Positions 1-7,781 of a stretch of 64,000 nucleotides of DNA are shown piece by piece. The notes under the pieces were generated by a model that worked only from the letters and a program-made list of their open reading frames with translations, searched no databases and was not told where the DNA came from. Every line of letters begins with the position of its first letter. The stretch's first letter is position 1. A program made the translations under genes and the position numbers. Source of the stretch: Desulfarculus baarsii DSM 2075 (lineage in GTDB: Bacteria > Desulfobacterota > Desulfarculia > Desulfarculales > Desulfarculaceae); the NCBI RefSeq assembly GCF_000143965.1, contig NC_014365.1, positions 2,631,501 through 2,695,500 on the forward strand, written 5' to 3'.

Positions 1-534
1 GACCACATCGCCTGGGCGCAGCAGGCTGAGGGTGGTCTCGCGCCAGGTGTGGGGGATGATGTTTAGCGCGAAACGGTCGTCCCAGACCTGGTTGACCGTC
101 AGGCTCACGCCATCGACGGTGACCGAGCCCTTTTCCACCACCAGGCGCATGTGCTCGGCCGGGATGGCGATTTCCAGATGCTGGGAGCCGCCCCGCGGCG
201 CGATCAGCGTCACCCGGCCCAGGCAGTCCACGTGACCGCTGACCAGGTGTCCGCCCAGGCGATCGCCCAGTTGCATGGCCCGCTCCAGGTTGACCGCGTC
301 CCCGGCCCGCAGCCCGCCCAGTTTGGTGCGCGCAAGCGACTCGGCCGAGACGTCCACGTCAAAGCCGTCGCCGCCCAGGCCGGTGACGGTCAGGCAGGCG
401 CCCAGCACGGCGATGGATTCGCCCAGCACCGTCCGCGCCGCGTCCCACGGCGGACGGATGCGCAACACCGCGTCGGGGCCCTTGCGCTCGATGCGCCCGA
501 TGGCCCCCAGCCCTTCCACAAGACCGGTGAACAT
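1..534 (-). CDS. ribE: Riboflavin synthase alpha chain, truncated by window start
   Basis: Riboflavin synthase dismutates two 6,7-dimethyl-8-ribityllumazine molecules into riboflavin and a pyrimidine, the last step of riboflavin synthesis. The N-terminus MFTGLVEGLG is the family signature, and the visible 178 codons hold the first lumazine-binding domain and most of the second, including the GGHLVSGHVD motif. The C-terminus lies outside the window. It follows ribD on the same strand, which supports a riboflavin role. A hairpin with a T-run lies just upstream, so it may be expressed separately from ribD. The ATG at 532-534 is chosen because it gives the family N-terminus exactly. Confidence 0.95.
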   Translation of the reverse strand, partial: MFTGLVEGLGAIGRIERKGPDAVLRIRPPWDAARTVLGESIAVLGACLTVTGLGGDGFDVDVSAESLARTKLGGLRAGDAVNLERAMQLGDRLGGHLVSGHVDCLGRVTLIAPRGGSQHLEIAIPAEHMRLVVEKGSVTVDGVSLTVNQVWDDRFALNIIPHTWRETTLSLLRPGDVV

Positions 535-554
535 GATTTGGCCTCGCCCTCTCC

Positions 555-583
555 AAAAAAGCGGCCCACCCCGCCGGCGGGCC
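555..583 (-). terminator. Intrinsic terminator-like hairpin in the ribE leader
   Basis: On the minus strand, a GGCCC/GGGCC stem (583-579 with 567-563) enclosing a GC-rich loop is followed by GC and then six T residues (560-555). It sits between ribD and ribE, about 20 bases before the ribE start codon. It could end ribD transcripts or act as an attenuator for ribE. Confidence 0.55.
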
Positions 584-600
584 TGATGCGCACGGATTAA

Positions 601-629
601 AATGTAATCATCGGCACAAGCCGGCGCAA
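601..629 (-). promoter_or_regulatory. Possible promoter between ribD and ribE
   Basis: Minus-strand TTGCGC (629-624), a 17-base spacer and TACATT (606-601). Each box is a moderate sigma-70 match. If real, transcription would start about 10 bases before the terminator-like hairpin in the ribE leader. I see no FMN-riboswitch sequence in this gap. Confidence 0.3.
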
Positions 630-653
630 GGCGCGGCCGGCAAAAGCGGCTTT

Positions 654-1787
654 TCAGCGGGCGTGGTCCACGGGCGCGGCCAGCGAGGCCCACAGCAACA
701 CGTCGGGATTGAAGCGCCGCAGGCGCGGCGCGCCCAACTCGATGGCCTGGGCCATGGCGGCCACCCCAGCCCCGCCCAGCATGGGCGCGGCCGTGGCCCC
801 GCCGAGGAGCTTTGGCGCGAAGAAATACATCACCTCGTCCACCAGCCCCTGGGACAAAAAGCCCCAGGCCAGCGTGGCCCCGCCCTCCAGCAGCATGCCG
901 ATCACCCCGCGCCGGCCCAGATGATCCAACAACTCGGCCAGGTCCAGCCCGCCGCCCGCCGCCGGCGAAAGACGCAGCACCTCCGCGCCGACCGCCCGCA
1001 GGCGCTCCATGTCGGCCGGCCGGGCCAGCGGGCCGCAGGCCACCAGGCAGCCGCCGCCGGCCGCCGGGTCAAAGACCTTGGCCCGGTGGTCGATGCGTAG
1101 GCGGCTGTCGACGATCACCCGCAAGGGATCGCGGCCGCCGGGCAGACGGCAGGTGAGCTGGGGGTCGTCGACCAGGGCCGTGCCCACGCCCACGCAGACG
1201 CAATCGCACCAGCCGCGCAGGCGGTGGACAAAGCGCCGGCTGGCCGGGCCGGTGATCCAACGGCTGTCGCCGCTGGCCGTGGCGGTCTTGCCGTCGAGGG
1301 TGGCGGCGGTTTTGAGGATGACGTGGGGCCGGCCCTTGGTGATGTGGGTCAGAAAAAAACGATGCTCAAAGGCGCACTGCTCGGCCAGCACGCCGGCCTC
1401 CACCGCCAGGCCGCGACCGGCCAGAAAGGCCCCGCCGCCGCCGGCCACCGTGGGGTTGGGATCGCCGGCGCCGTAGACCACCCTGGCCACGCCGGCCCGC
1501 AAAATGGCCTGGGTGCAGGGCGGGGTTGCGCCCTGGTGATTGCAGGGCTCCAGGGTGACGTAGAGGGTCGCGCCCCTGGCCGCCGCGCCAGCCTGGGCCA
1601 GGGCCAGGGGCTCGGCGTGGGGCTGGCCTTTTTTGACGTGCCAGCCCCGGCCGACGATGCGGCCCTCGGCCACGACCAGCGCGCCCACGGCCGGATTGGG
1701 CGAACTGCGGCCCAGCCCACGGCGGGTCAGGGCCAGGGCCCGCGCCATGAAGTGGCGGTCGAGGCGCTGTTGGTCGGCTTGCTCCAT
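654..1787 (-). CDS. ribD: Bifunctional riboflavin biosynthesis protein RibD (deaminase/reductase)
   Basis: RibD deaminates diaminohydroxyphosphoribosylaminopyrimidine and then reduces the ribosyl side chain, two successive steps of riboflavin synthesis. The N-terminal half is a zinc cytidine-deaminase fold with HAE at residues 57-59 and cysteines 82 and 91 (PCNHQGATPPC). The C-terminal half is the reductase domain, beginning near ILKTAATLDGKTA around residue 160 and containing an EGGATL motif near 320. The 377-residue length is normal for the fused enzyme. It starts six bases after nrdR ends, so nrdR and ribD are almost certainly co-transcribed. Confidence 0.97.
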   Translation of the reverse strand: MEQADQQRLDRHFMARALALTRRGLGRSSPNPAVGALVVAEGRIVGRGWHVKKGQPHAEPLALAQAGAAARGATLYVTLEPCNHQGATPPCTQAILRAGVARVVYGAGDPNPTVAGGGGAFLAGRGLAVEAGVLAEQCAFEHRFFLTHITKGRPHVILKTAATLDGKTATASGDSRWITGPASRRFVHRLRGWCDCVCVGVGTALVDDPQLTCRLPGGRDPLRVIVDSRLRIDHRAKVFDPAAGGGCLVACGPLARPADMERLRAVGAEVLRLSPAAGGGLDLAELLDHLGRRGVIGMLLEGGATLAWGFLSQGLVDEVMYFFAPKLLGGATAAPMLGGAGVAAMAQAIELGAPRLRRFNPDVLLWASLAAPVDHAR

Positions 1788-1793
1788 GGCGCT

Positions 1794-2267
1794 TCAGGCT
1801 GGGCCCGTCTGGCGGTTGGCCAGGATGCGCTCCAGCTCGTGCTTGAACTCCTCGACGTTATGGAACTCTTTGTAGACGCTGGCGAAACGGATATAGGCCA
1901 CGTCGTCCCACTCCTGGAGCTTGTTCATGACCGCCTCGCCCAACTCCCGCGAGGGAATCTCGCGCAGATTGCGCTCTTGAAAGCCGGTCTCCAGCTTGTC
2001 CAGAAACTCCTCGACCATCACCGCCGTCACGCCCGGCCGCTTGTTCAGGGCGGTCATCATGCCCTTTAGCAGCTTGTTGCGGTCAAAGACCTCGCGCGAG
2101 CCGTCTTTTTTGATGACGTAGGTGGCCAGTTCCTCCAGGCGCTCGTAGGTGGTGAAGCGTTGGTCGCAGGCCAGGCATTGACGACGCCGCCGGATGACCG
2201 AGGCGTCCTTGCTCAGCCGCGAATCGACGACCTTGTTTTCCGTATCGCCGCAAAAAGGACATTTCAC
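1794..2267 (-). CDS. nrdR: Transcriptional repressor NrdR
   Basis: NrdR senses ATP/dATP and represses ribonucleotide reductase genes. The 157-residue protein has the N-terminal zinc ribbon (cysteines 3, 6, 31 and 34) followed by an ATP-cone domain from about residue 49 to 139. The start is GTG, with a GGAGATG sequence eight or so bases upstream; it gives the usual MKCPFCG N-terminus. It lies between a deoxycytidylate-deaminase-like gene and ribD, a common placement. The pairing with a deoxynucleotide enzyme fits its role in dNTP balance, though co-regulation is my inference. Confidence 0.96.
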   Translation of the reverse strand: MKCPFCGDTENKVVDSRLSKDASVIRRRRQCLACDQRFTTYERLEELATYVIKKDGSREVFDRNKLLKGMMTALNKRPGVTAVMVEEFLDKLETGFQERNLREIPSRELGEAVMNKLQEWDDVAYIRFASVYKEFHNVEEFKHELERILANRQTGPA

Positions 2268-2303
2268 CGCATCATCTCCGGCTTGGCCTGGCTGGTAAGG
2301 CGC

Positions 2304-2807
2304 TCACACGCCCGGCCCGATGAGCCCGCGGGCCGCGGCCTCGTTTTCCTCTTCGATCCAGCGCCGCACATCCAGCCTGACGATCTCGCGGCCCCTGGGC
2401 TGGACCACCACCGCCGCGATGCCGGCGTTGATGATCACCCGGCGGCAGAGCAGGCAGGGCTGGGGATTTGCGGTGGCCAGGCCCGTGGCGACCTCTATGC
2501 CGGCCAAATAGAGCGTGGCGTCCATGGTCTGGGCCCGGGATGCGTGGATGACGGCGTTCATCTCGGCGTGCACCGAGCGGCATAGTTCGTAGCGCTGGCC
2601 GGACGGCACGGCCATCTCCTCGCGCAGGCAACGGCCCAGGTCCACGCAGTTGGCCACGCCGCGCGGCGCGCCGGCGTAACCGGTGGAGACGATCTGGTCG
2701 TCTTTTACGATCACCGCGCCATATTGCCGCCGCAAGCAGGTGCCCCGCCGGGCCACCTCCCGGGCGATGTTCAGGTAATATTCGTCCTTGCCGGGGCGCT
2801 GGTTCAA
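2304..2807 (-). CDS. Deoxycytidylate (dCMP) deaminase family protein
   Basis: This 167-residue zinc deaminase most resembles ComEB/dCMP deaminases, which convert dCMP to dUMP for thymidylate synthesis. The catalytic HAEMN is at residues 80-84 and the zinc cysteines at 118 and 121 (PCLLCRRVIINAGI). Extra cysteines 54, 60 and 76 could hold a second zinc, as in some dCMP deaminases. The frame stays open far upstream, but that part is antisense noise over rpiB. I choose a TTG start that shares TTGA with the rpiB stop codon and has a GGGGGAAGAGG-type binding site directly upstream, giving MNQRPGKDEYYLNIA. Substrate specificity is inferred from family resemblance. Confidence 0.88.
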   Translation of the reverse strand: MNQRPGKDEYYLNIAREVARRGTCLRRQYGAVIVKDDQIVSTGYAGAPRGVANCVDLGRCLREEMAVPSGQRYELCRSVHAEMNAVIHASRAQTMDATLYLAGIEVATGLATANPQPCLLCRRVIINAGIAAVVVQPRGREIVRLDVRRWIEEENEAAARGLIGPGV

Positions 2808-3250
2808 GCCTCTTCCCCCGCGAAAGCGTCCATTTTCTGGACGCGGCGCTGATGCCGGCCGCCTTCGAAATCGGTGTTCAGAAAAACATCGGTGATGGCC
2901 AAGGCCTCGTCCAGGGGCGTCAGGCGCTCGCCCAGGCAAAGGACGTTGCCGTCGTTGTGCTGGCGGCCCAGGCGGGCGTACTCCACCGAGGGGGCCAGCA
3001 CGGCGCGCACGCCCTTGAAGCGGTTGGCGCTGATGCTCATGCCGATGCCGCTGCCGCAGACCAAAACGCCGCGTTGAACCTGACCGGCGGCCACGGCCCG
3101 AGCCACCTGGGCGGCCCAGTCGGGATAATCGGTGGACTCGGCCGCGTGAGTTCCCTTGTCGTCGATCTCGTGGCCCAGCGCGCGCAGGTGACGGGCGATC
3201 TCGTTTTTGAGCGTCAGCCCGGCGTGGTCGCAACCAATGGCGATCTTCAT
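2804..3250 (-). CDS. rpiB: Ribose-5-phosphate isomerase B
   Basis: RpiB interconverts ribose 5-phosphate and ribulose 5-phosphate in the pentose phosphate pathway. The 148-residue protein begins MKIAIGCDHAG, with the conserved DH pair at residues 8-9 and the active-site cysteine at 65 in the VLVCGSGIGMSI motif. It lies 10 bases downstream of fabF and its stop overlaps the TTG start of the deaminase gene, indicating translational coupling. The fabF-rpiB-deaminase-nrdR order is familiar in Deltaproteobacteria. Confidence 0.97.
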   Translation of the reverse strand: MKIAIGCDHAGLTLKNEIARHLRALGHEIDDKGTHAAESTDYPDWAAQVARAVAAGQVQRGVLVCGSGIGMSISANRFKGVRAVLAPSVEYARLGRQHNDGNVLCLGERLTPLDEALAITDVFLNTDFEGGRHQRRVQKMDAFAGEEA

Positions 3251-3260
3251 GGCTCTCCCC

Positions 3261-4508
3261 TCACTCCTTGAAGGCCTTGATGATCAAGGTGGCGTTGGTG
3301 CCGCCAAAGCCAAAGGAGTTGCTGAGCACGGCGTCGAGCTTGGCCTTGCGGGCATGGTTGGGCACGTAGTCCAGGTCGCAATCCGGGTCCGGCGTCTGAT
3401 AGTTGATCGTCGGCGGCATAATCTGGTCGCGGATGGCCAGCACGCACAGGACGGCCTCCACCGCGCCGGTGGCCCCCAGCATGTGGCCGTGCATGCTCTT
3501 GGTGGAGCTGACGGCCAGCTTGCGGGCGTGCTCGCCAAAGACGGCGTGGATGGCCTTGGTCTCCAGGGTGTCGTTCAAGTCGGTGGAGGTGCCGTGGGCG
3601 TTGATGTAGTCGATATCCTGGGGGGCCAAGCCGGCGTTTTGCAGGGCCAGGTTCATGCAGCGTATGAAACCGGCGCCCTCGGGGTCGGGGGCGGTCATGT
3701 GGTAGGCGTCGCAGGTCAGGCCATAACCGACGACCTCGGCCATGATCGTGGCCCCGCGCTCCTGGGCCCGGGTCAGTTCCTCGAGGATCAACACGCCGGC
3801 TCCTTCGGCCATGACAAAACCGTCGCGGTCTTTGTCGAAGGGGCGGCTGGCTCGCTCGGGGTCGTCGTTGCGCGTGCTGAGGGCGCGGGCGGCGTTGAAG
3901 CCGGCGATGGTGGTGGCCACCGAGACCGACTCGGCCCCGCCACAGACCATCATGTCCATGCCGCCGTGTTGAATCGCCCGCATGCCCTCGCCCACGGCAT
4001 GGGAGCCGGCCGCGCAGGCCGTGGAAAGACAGAGGTTGGGCCCCTTGAGGTTGAACTCCATGGCGATCTCGCCGGGGGCCATGTTGCCGATCAGCCGGGG
4101 GATGAAAAAGGGGCTGATGCGGTCGGGGCCCTTGGTGTTCATGATCTCGTAGTTTTCGATGAGCGAATTGATGCCGCCCAGGCCCACGCCCATGATGCAG
4201 CCGGTCTTGATGGCGTCTCGTTCGTCGAGGCGCTCGCCCAGGCCGGCCATGGCGAAGGCCATGCGGGCGCTGGCCACGGCGAAATGAATGAAGGTGTCGA
4301 GACGGCGGATCTTCTTTTTGTTGACCCACTTCTCGGCGTCAAAGTCGTTGACCTCACCGGCGATCTGGGTCTTGAGGACCGAGGGGTCAAACTGGGTTAT
4401 ACGGCCGATGCCACTCTTGCCGGCCAGGATCCCACTCCAGGTTTCCTCCACGCCCGTGGCCACGGGCGTGACGCAACCTATTCCGGTGACAACCACTCTG
4501 CGCTTCAC
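3261..4508 (-). CDS. fabF: Beta-ketoacyl-ACP synthase II (FabF)
   Basis: FabF condenses malonyl-ACP with acyl-ACP in the elongation cycle of type II fatty acid synthesis. At 415 residues it has the thiolase-fold catalytic triad: cysteine 165 in STACAAGSHA, histidine 305 in NAHGTSTD and histidine 340 in KSMHGHMLGATG. The start is GTG, preceded by AAGGAG about five bases away. It follows acpP after a 105-base gap that holds no gene. The operon lacks fabH and fabD, so FabF is the only condensing enzyme in the window. Confidence 0.98.
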   Translation of the reverse strand: MKRRVVVTGIGCVTPVATGVEETWSGILAGKSGIGRITQFDPSVLKTQIAGEVNDFDAEKWVNKKKIRRLDTFIHFAVASARMAFAMAGLGERLDERDAIKTGCIMGVGLGGINSLIENYEIMNTKGPDRISPFFIPRLIGNMAPGEIAMEFNLKGPNLCLSTACAAGSHAVGEGMRAIQHGGMDMMVCGGAESVSVATTIAGFNAARALSTRNDDPERASRPFDKDRDGFVMAEGAGVLILEELTRAQERGATIMAEVVGYGLTCDAYHMTAPDPEGAGFIRCMNLALQNAGLAPQDIDYINAHGTSTDLNDTLETKAIHAVFGEHARKLAVSSTKSMHGHMLGATGAVEAVLCVLAIRDQIMPPTINYQTPDPDCDLDYVPNHARKAKLDAVLSNSFGFGGTNATLIIKAFKE

Positions 4509-4613
4509 TGCGGCTCCTTATTGCCTTCGCGTCGTCCCCGCCGTCGGATACAGGCGACACCGGGCCGGAGCCGCGATTGCGCCGCCCCGGCCCGATTCTT
4601 GGCGGAAAATGTC

Positions 4614-4850
4614 CTACTTGGCGTACTTGGCGATGTAATCGAAAGCATCCTGGACGGTCTTGATCTTCTCGGCGTCCTCGTCGGCGATGGAGATGTCGAA
4701 CGCCTCCTCCATGGCCATGATCATTTCCACCAGGTCCAGCGAATCGGCGCCGAGGTCGTCGACGAACGAGGCCTTGGGCACCACGTCCTCCTCGCTGACC
4801 GAAAGCTGTTCACAAATGATCTGGATTACCTTTTTCTTGATATCTTCCAT
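4614..4850 (-). CDS. acpP: Acyl carrier protein
   Basis: ACP carries growing acyl chains on a 4'-phosphopantetheine arm. The 78-residue acidic protein has the attachment serine at residue 37 in GADSLDLVE. It lies between fabG and fabF, the standard arrangement, with an 84-base gap after fabG. ATG start. Confidence 0.98.
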   Translation of the reverse strand: MEDIKKKVIQIICEQLSVSEEDVVPKASFVDDLGADSLDLVEMIMAMEEAFDISIADEDAEKIKTVQDAFDYIAKYAK

Positions 4851-4934
4851 GCCGTTTCACTCCTAAGGAATACGGGCTTCGCCGTGTGTTCGCGGCGCCA
4901 CTGAAACAGAATGCGCCTCTGGCGCTGGAATGCT

Positions 4935-5681
4935 CTAGCCAAACATGCCGCCGTTGACGTGGATCACCTGGCCGGTGACGTAGCGCGCCGCCTCCGAACA
5001 CAGGAAAGCCACCACCGCGGCGATATCCTCGGGCTGACCATAGCTGCCCAGGGGGATCATGGCCAGCATCATCTGCACGACCTTCTCGGGCAGGGCGGCG
5101 GTCATGTCGGTCTGGATGAAGCCGGGAGCCACGGCGTTGACCCGCACGCCCCGCCCGGCCAGTTCCTTGGCCGCCGTCTTGGCCATGGCCATCACGCCGG
5201 CCTTGGTGGCGGTGTAGTTGACCTGGCCGGGATTGCCGGTCTGGCCGACGACGCTGGCGATGTTGACGATGCTGCCCTGACGTTGCTTGCCCATGACCTT
5301 GGCCGCGGCCTGCATGCACAAAAACGTGCCCGTCAGATTGACGCGCACCACCTGGTCCCACTGCTCCATGCTCATGCGGACCAGGAAGTTGTCCCGGATC
5401 ACCCCGGCGTTGTTGACCAGGTTGTCCAGGCGTCCGTAGGCGCCCGTCACGTGATCGAAAAATTCCTGCACCGCCTGGGGGTCGCCCACGTCGAAGCGAC
5501 GATATTCGCTCGTCACGCCTTTTTCCCGCAACAGGGCCACGGTCTCCTCGGCCGCCTGGTCGTCGGGGTCGTAGTGGTTGAAGACCACCACGTCGCCGGG
5601 ACCGCCCAGGGCCAGGCAAACCGCCCGCCCAATGCCCCGCGATCCGCCGGTGACCAACGAGACTTTGCCTTGCTCCGCCAT
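4935..5681 (-). CDS. fabG: 3-oxoacyl-ACP reductase FabG
   Basis: FabG is the NADPH-dependent ketoreductase of fatty acid elongation. It is a classical short-chain dehydrogenase with the nucleotide motif TGGSRGIG at residues 11-18, NNAG at 90-93, and catalytic serine 143, tyrosine 156 and lysine 160. The frame allows a start five codons earlier (5696), but the inner ATG at 5681 has AAAGGTGA correctly spaced upstream and gives a 248-residue protein of normal length. It follows etfA by 30 bases, tying the ETF module to the fatty-acid genes. Confidence 0.96.
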   Translation of the reverse strand: MAEQGKVSLVTGGSRGIGRAVCLALGGPGDVVVFNHYDPDDQAAEETVALLREKGVTSEYRRFDVGDPQAVQEFFDHVTGAYGRLDNLVNNAGVIRDNFLVRMSMEQWDQVVRVNLTGTFLCMQAAAKVMGKQRQGSIVNIASVVGQTGNPGQVNYTATKAGVMAMAKTAAKELAGRGVRVNAVAPGFIQTDMTAALPEKVVQMMLAMIPLGSYGQPEDIAAVVAFLCSEAARYVTGQVIHVNGGMFG

Positions 5682-5711
5682 GATATCACCTTTCATATAC
5701 AGGCTTGCTTG

Positions 5712-6929
5712 TCAACATTTTTGATCGGCCGCCGAGGCCTGGTCCTGGCCGCGGCGTTGGCGCAAACGGGCGATCATCGCCGGCACGACCTCGAAAAGAT
5801 CGCCGACCACGCCGTAATGGGCCGCCTGAAAAATCGCCGCCTGGGGGTCTTTGTTCACCGCCACGATGGTGTCCGACGACTGCATGCCCACCAAGTGTTG
5901 CACCGCCCCGGCCACGCCCAGACCGATATAGAGCCTTGGGGCCACCGTGCGGCCGGTCTGGCCCACCTGATGGGCGTGACCGATCCAGCCCGAATCCACC
6001 GCGCCCCGCGTGGCTCCGACCACGCCGCCCAGTTCGCGGGCCAACTGGCGCACTAGTTCGAAGCCCTCGGCCGAGCCCACGCCCCGACCGCCGCAGACGA
6101 TCACCTCGGCCCCGGTCAGGTTGACCTGGTCTTCGATCTCGGCGACGATCTCCAGCACGGCGCTGCCGCCGCCGACATCCGAACTCAGCGTCACCCGCTC
6201 CAGCCGGCCGCGTCGCGCGGCGTCGGGCTGGGCGGCCTTCATCACCCGGGGGCGCACCGTGGCCATCTGGGGCCGCGCCTGGGGACAGACGATGGTGGCC
6301 ATGATGTTGCCGCCAAAGGCCGGCCGCGTCTGCAACAAAAGCCCGCGCTCCCGGTCGATGGCCAGGCCCGTGCAGTCGGCGGTCAACCCCGTGGCCACGG
6401 CCGTGGCCAGGCGCGGCATCAACGAACGGCCAATCGCCGTGGCCCCGGCCAAAAGCACCTCGGGCCGCCGGTCACGCACCAGCGCGGCCAGGGCGTCGGC
6501 GTAGGCGTCGTCGTTGAAGCGGGCCAGGCGCGGATCGTCGATCAAATATACAACATCCGCGCCCTGAGACATAAGCGGCGCGACCAGCCCCTCCACCCCG
6601 TGGCCCAAAAGCACCGCCGCCAGTTCAGCGCGCAGTTCGTCGGCCAGCTTGCGGCCCTGGCCCAGCAGCTCGGCCACCACCTCGGGGGCCTGGCCCTGGC
6701 GCTGCTCGGCAAAGACCCACACGCCGCTGGCCGCCTGGGCCGTTTGCTCCCCGGCCGGCTCATCCAGGCCAATGGCCGATTCGGGGCAGGCGTCCACGCA
6801 GGCCCCGCAGAGCGTGCAGCCATCGCCGGCCACGGCCACGCCATCATGCAACTCCATGGCCCCGAAGGGGCAGGCGTCCACGCAGGAGCCGCAACCAGTG
6901 CAAAGATTTTTGTCGATGATCAAGGCCAT
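5712..6929 (-). CDS. etfA: Electron transfer flavoprotein alpha subunit with N-terminal 2[4Fe-4S] ferredoxin domain
   Basis: EtfA binds FAD and, with EtfB, passes electrons between an acyl-CoA dehydrogenase and other carriers. This 405-residue version starts with a bacterial ferredoxin domain: cysteines 10, 13, 16, 20 and 38, 41, 44, 48 form two complete CxxCxxCxxxC clusters. The rest is a standard EtfA, ending in the FAD-binding region with [22 protein letters not shown] and [10 protein letters not shown]. Ferredoxin-fused EtfA proteins are known in anaerobes, including the caffeyl-CoA reductase system of Acetobacterium. The gene lies three bases after etfB and just before fabG. Direction of electron flow cannot be told from sequence. 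Confidence 0.95.
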   Translation of the reverse strand: MALIIDKNLCTGCGSCVDACPFGAMELHDGVAVAGDGCTLCGACVDACPESAIGLDEPAGEQTAQAASGVWVFAEQRQGQAPEVVAELLGQGRKLADELRAELAAVLLGHGVEGLVAPLMSQGADVVYLIDDPRLARFNDDAYADALAALVRDRRPEVLLAGATAIGRSLMPRLATAVATGLTADCTGLAIDRERGLLLQTRPAFGGNIMATIVCPQARPQMATVRPRVMKAAQPDAARRGRLERVTLSSDVGGGSAVLEIVAEIEDQVNLTGAEVIVCGGRGVGSAEGFELVRQLARELGGVVGATRGAVDSGWIGHAHQVGQTGRTVAPRLYIGLGVAGAVQHLVGMQSSDTIVAVNKDPQAAIFQAAHYGVVGDLFEVVPAMIARLRQRRGQDQASAADQKC

Positions 6930-6932
6930 GGC

Positions 6933-7730
6933 TCACTCTCCCAGGATGATCGCGCGGCCGTCGATCAGCGCGTCGACGAGCCTGGCCCCGGTTTCCTGGG
7001 GCGGACCTTGCCACAGCCGGTGCTCGCCGCCCAGTTCGGGCGCGAAAACCTTGACCACCTGGGTGAAGCTGCCGGCCAGGCCCACCTGGGCCGGGTCCAG
7101 GCCCAGGTCGACCGCGCCCAGCACGGTGGGCGCGTATTTCTTGGCCCGCATCTTGCCCTTGAGCGAGGGCGGCCGCACCTGGCCGATCTGCCGCACGACG
7201 GTGATCAGACAGGGCAATTTGACCTCGACCACGTCGTGACCGTCGTCCATTTGCCGCTCGACGACCATGCTCTCCGCGCCCACCTGGCGGATGCGCCGCA
7301 CAAAGGCCACGTGGGGCAGGCCAAGCCGCTGGGCCAGGCCCGGGCCAACCTGGGCCGTGTCGCCGTCGATGGCCTGCTTGCCGCAGATGATCACGTCGGC
7401 CCCGCCCATGTGGCGCACGCCGGCGGCCAGGGCGGCGGTGGTGGCCCAGGTGTCGGCCCCGGCAAAGGCCCGGTCGCAGAGCAACACGCCCTCGTCGACG
7501 CCGTAGCCGATGGTCTCTTTGATCGCCTCGGCGGCCTGGGCCGGGCCCATGGAGATGACGTCGACCCGGCCGCCGTGCTCGTCGCGCAGGGCCAGGGCCG
7601 CCTCCAGGGCGAACAGGTCGAAGGGGTTGATGATCGCCGCCACGCCCTCGCGCAGGAGGGTGTGGGTCTGGGGGTCGATCTTGACGTTGGCGCTGTCGGG
7701 CGCTTGCTTGACGCAGACGATGATCTTCAT
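6933..7730 (-). CDS. etfB: Electron transfer flavoprotein beta subunit
   Basis: EtfB pairs with EtfA to form the ETF heterodimer and binds AMP or, in bifurcating types, a second FAD. The 265-residue protein begins MKIIVCVKQAPDS and contains AFAGADTWATTAAL and GKQAIDGDTAQVGP. These motifs look to me like the clostridial bifurcating ETFs rather than the mitochondrial type, but this needs an alignment. It is followed at three bases by etfA and preceded by the acyl-CoA dehydrogenase gene after a 51-base gap. Confidence 0.95.
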   Translation of the reverse strand: MKIIVCVKQAPDSANVKIDPQTHTLLREGVAAIINPFDLFALEAALALRDEHGGRVDVISMGPAQAAEAIKETIGYGVDEGVLLCDRAFAGADTWATTAALAAGVRHMGGADVIICGKQAIDGDTAQVGPGLAQRLGLPHVAFVRRIRQVGAESMVVERQMDDGHDVVEVKLPCLITVVRQIGQVRPPSLKGKMRAKKYAPTVLGAVDLGLDPAQVGLAGSFTQVVKVFAPELGGEHRLWQGPPQETGARLVDALIDGRAIILGE

Positions 7731-7781
7731 GCCACGGCTCCGGCGGCGCGCGTCGTTACTTGACCAGCCACGACCGCCAAC

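Noticed and set aside
535-653. FMN (RFN) riboswitch before ribE
   Set aside because: The gap is too short and lacks the conserved RFN segments; only a hairpin with a T-run is present.
3207-4904. 565-residue open frame on the plus strand across fabF and acpP
   Set aside because: It is antisense to well-supported fabF and acpP; its composition is low-complexity (Gly/Ala/His/Val) as expected from a GC-rich shadow frame.
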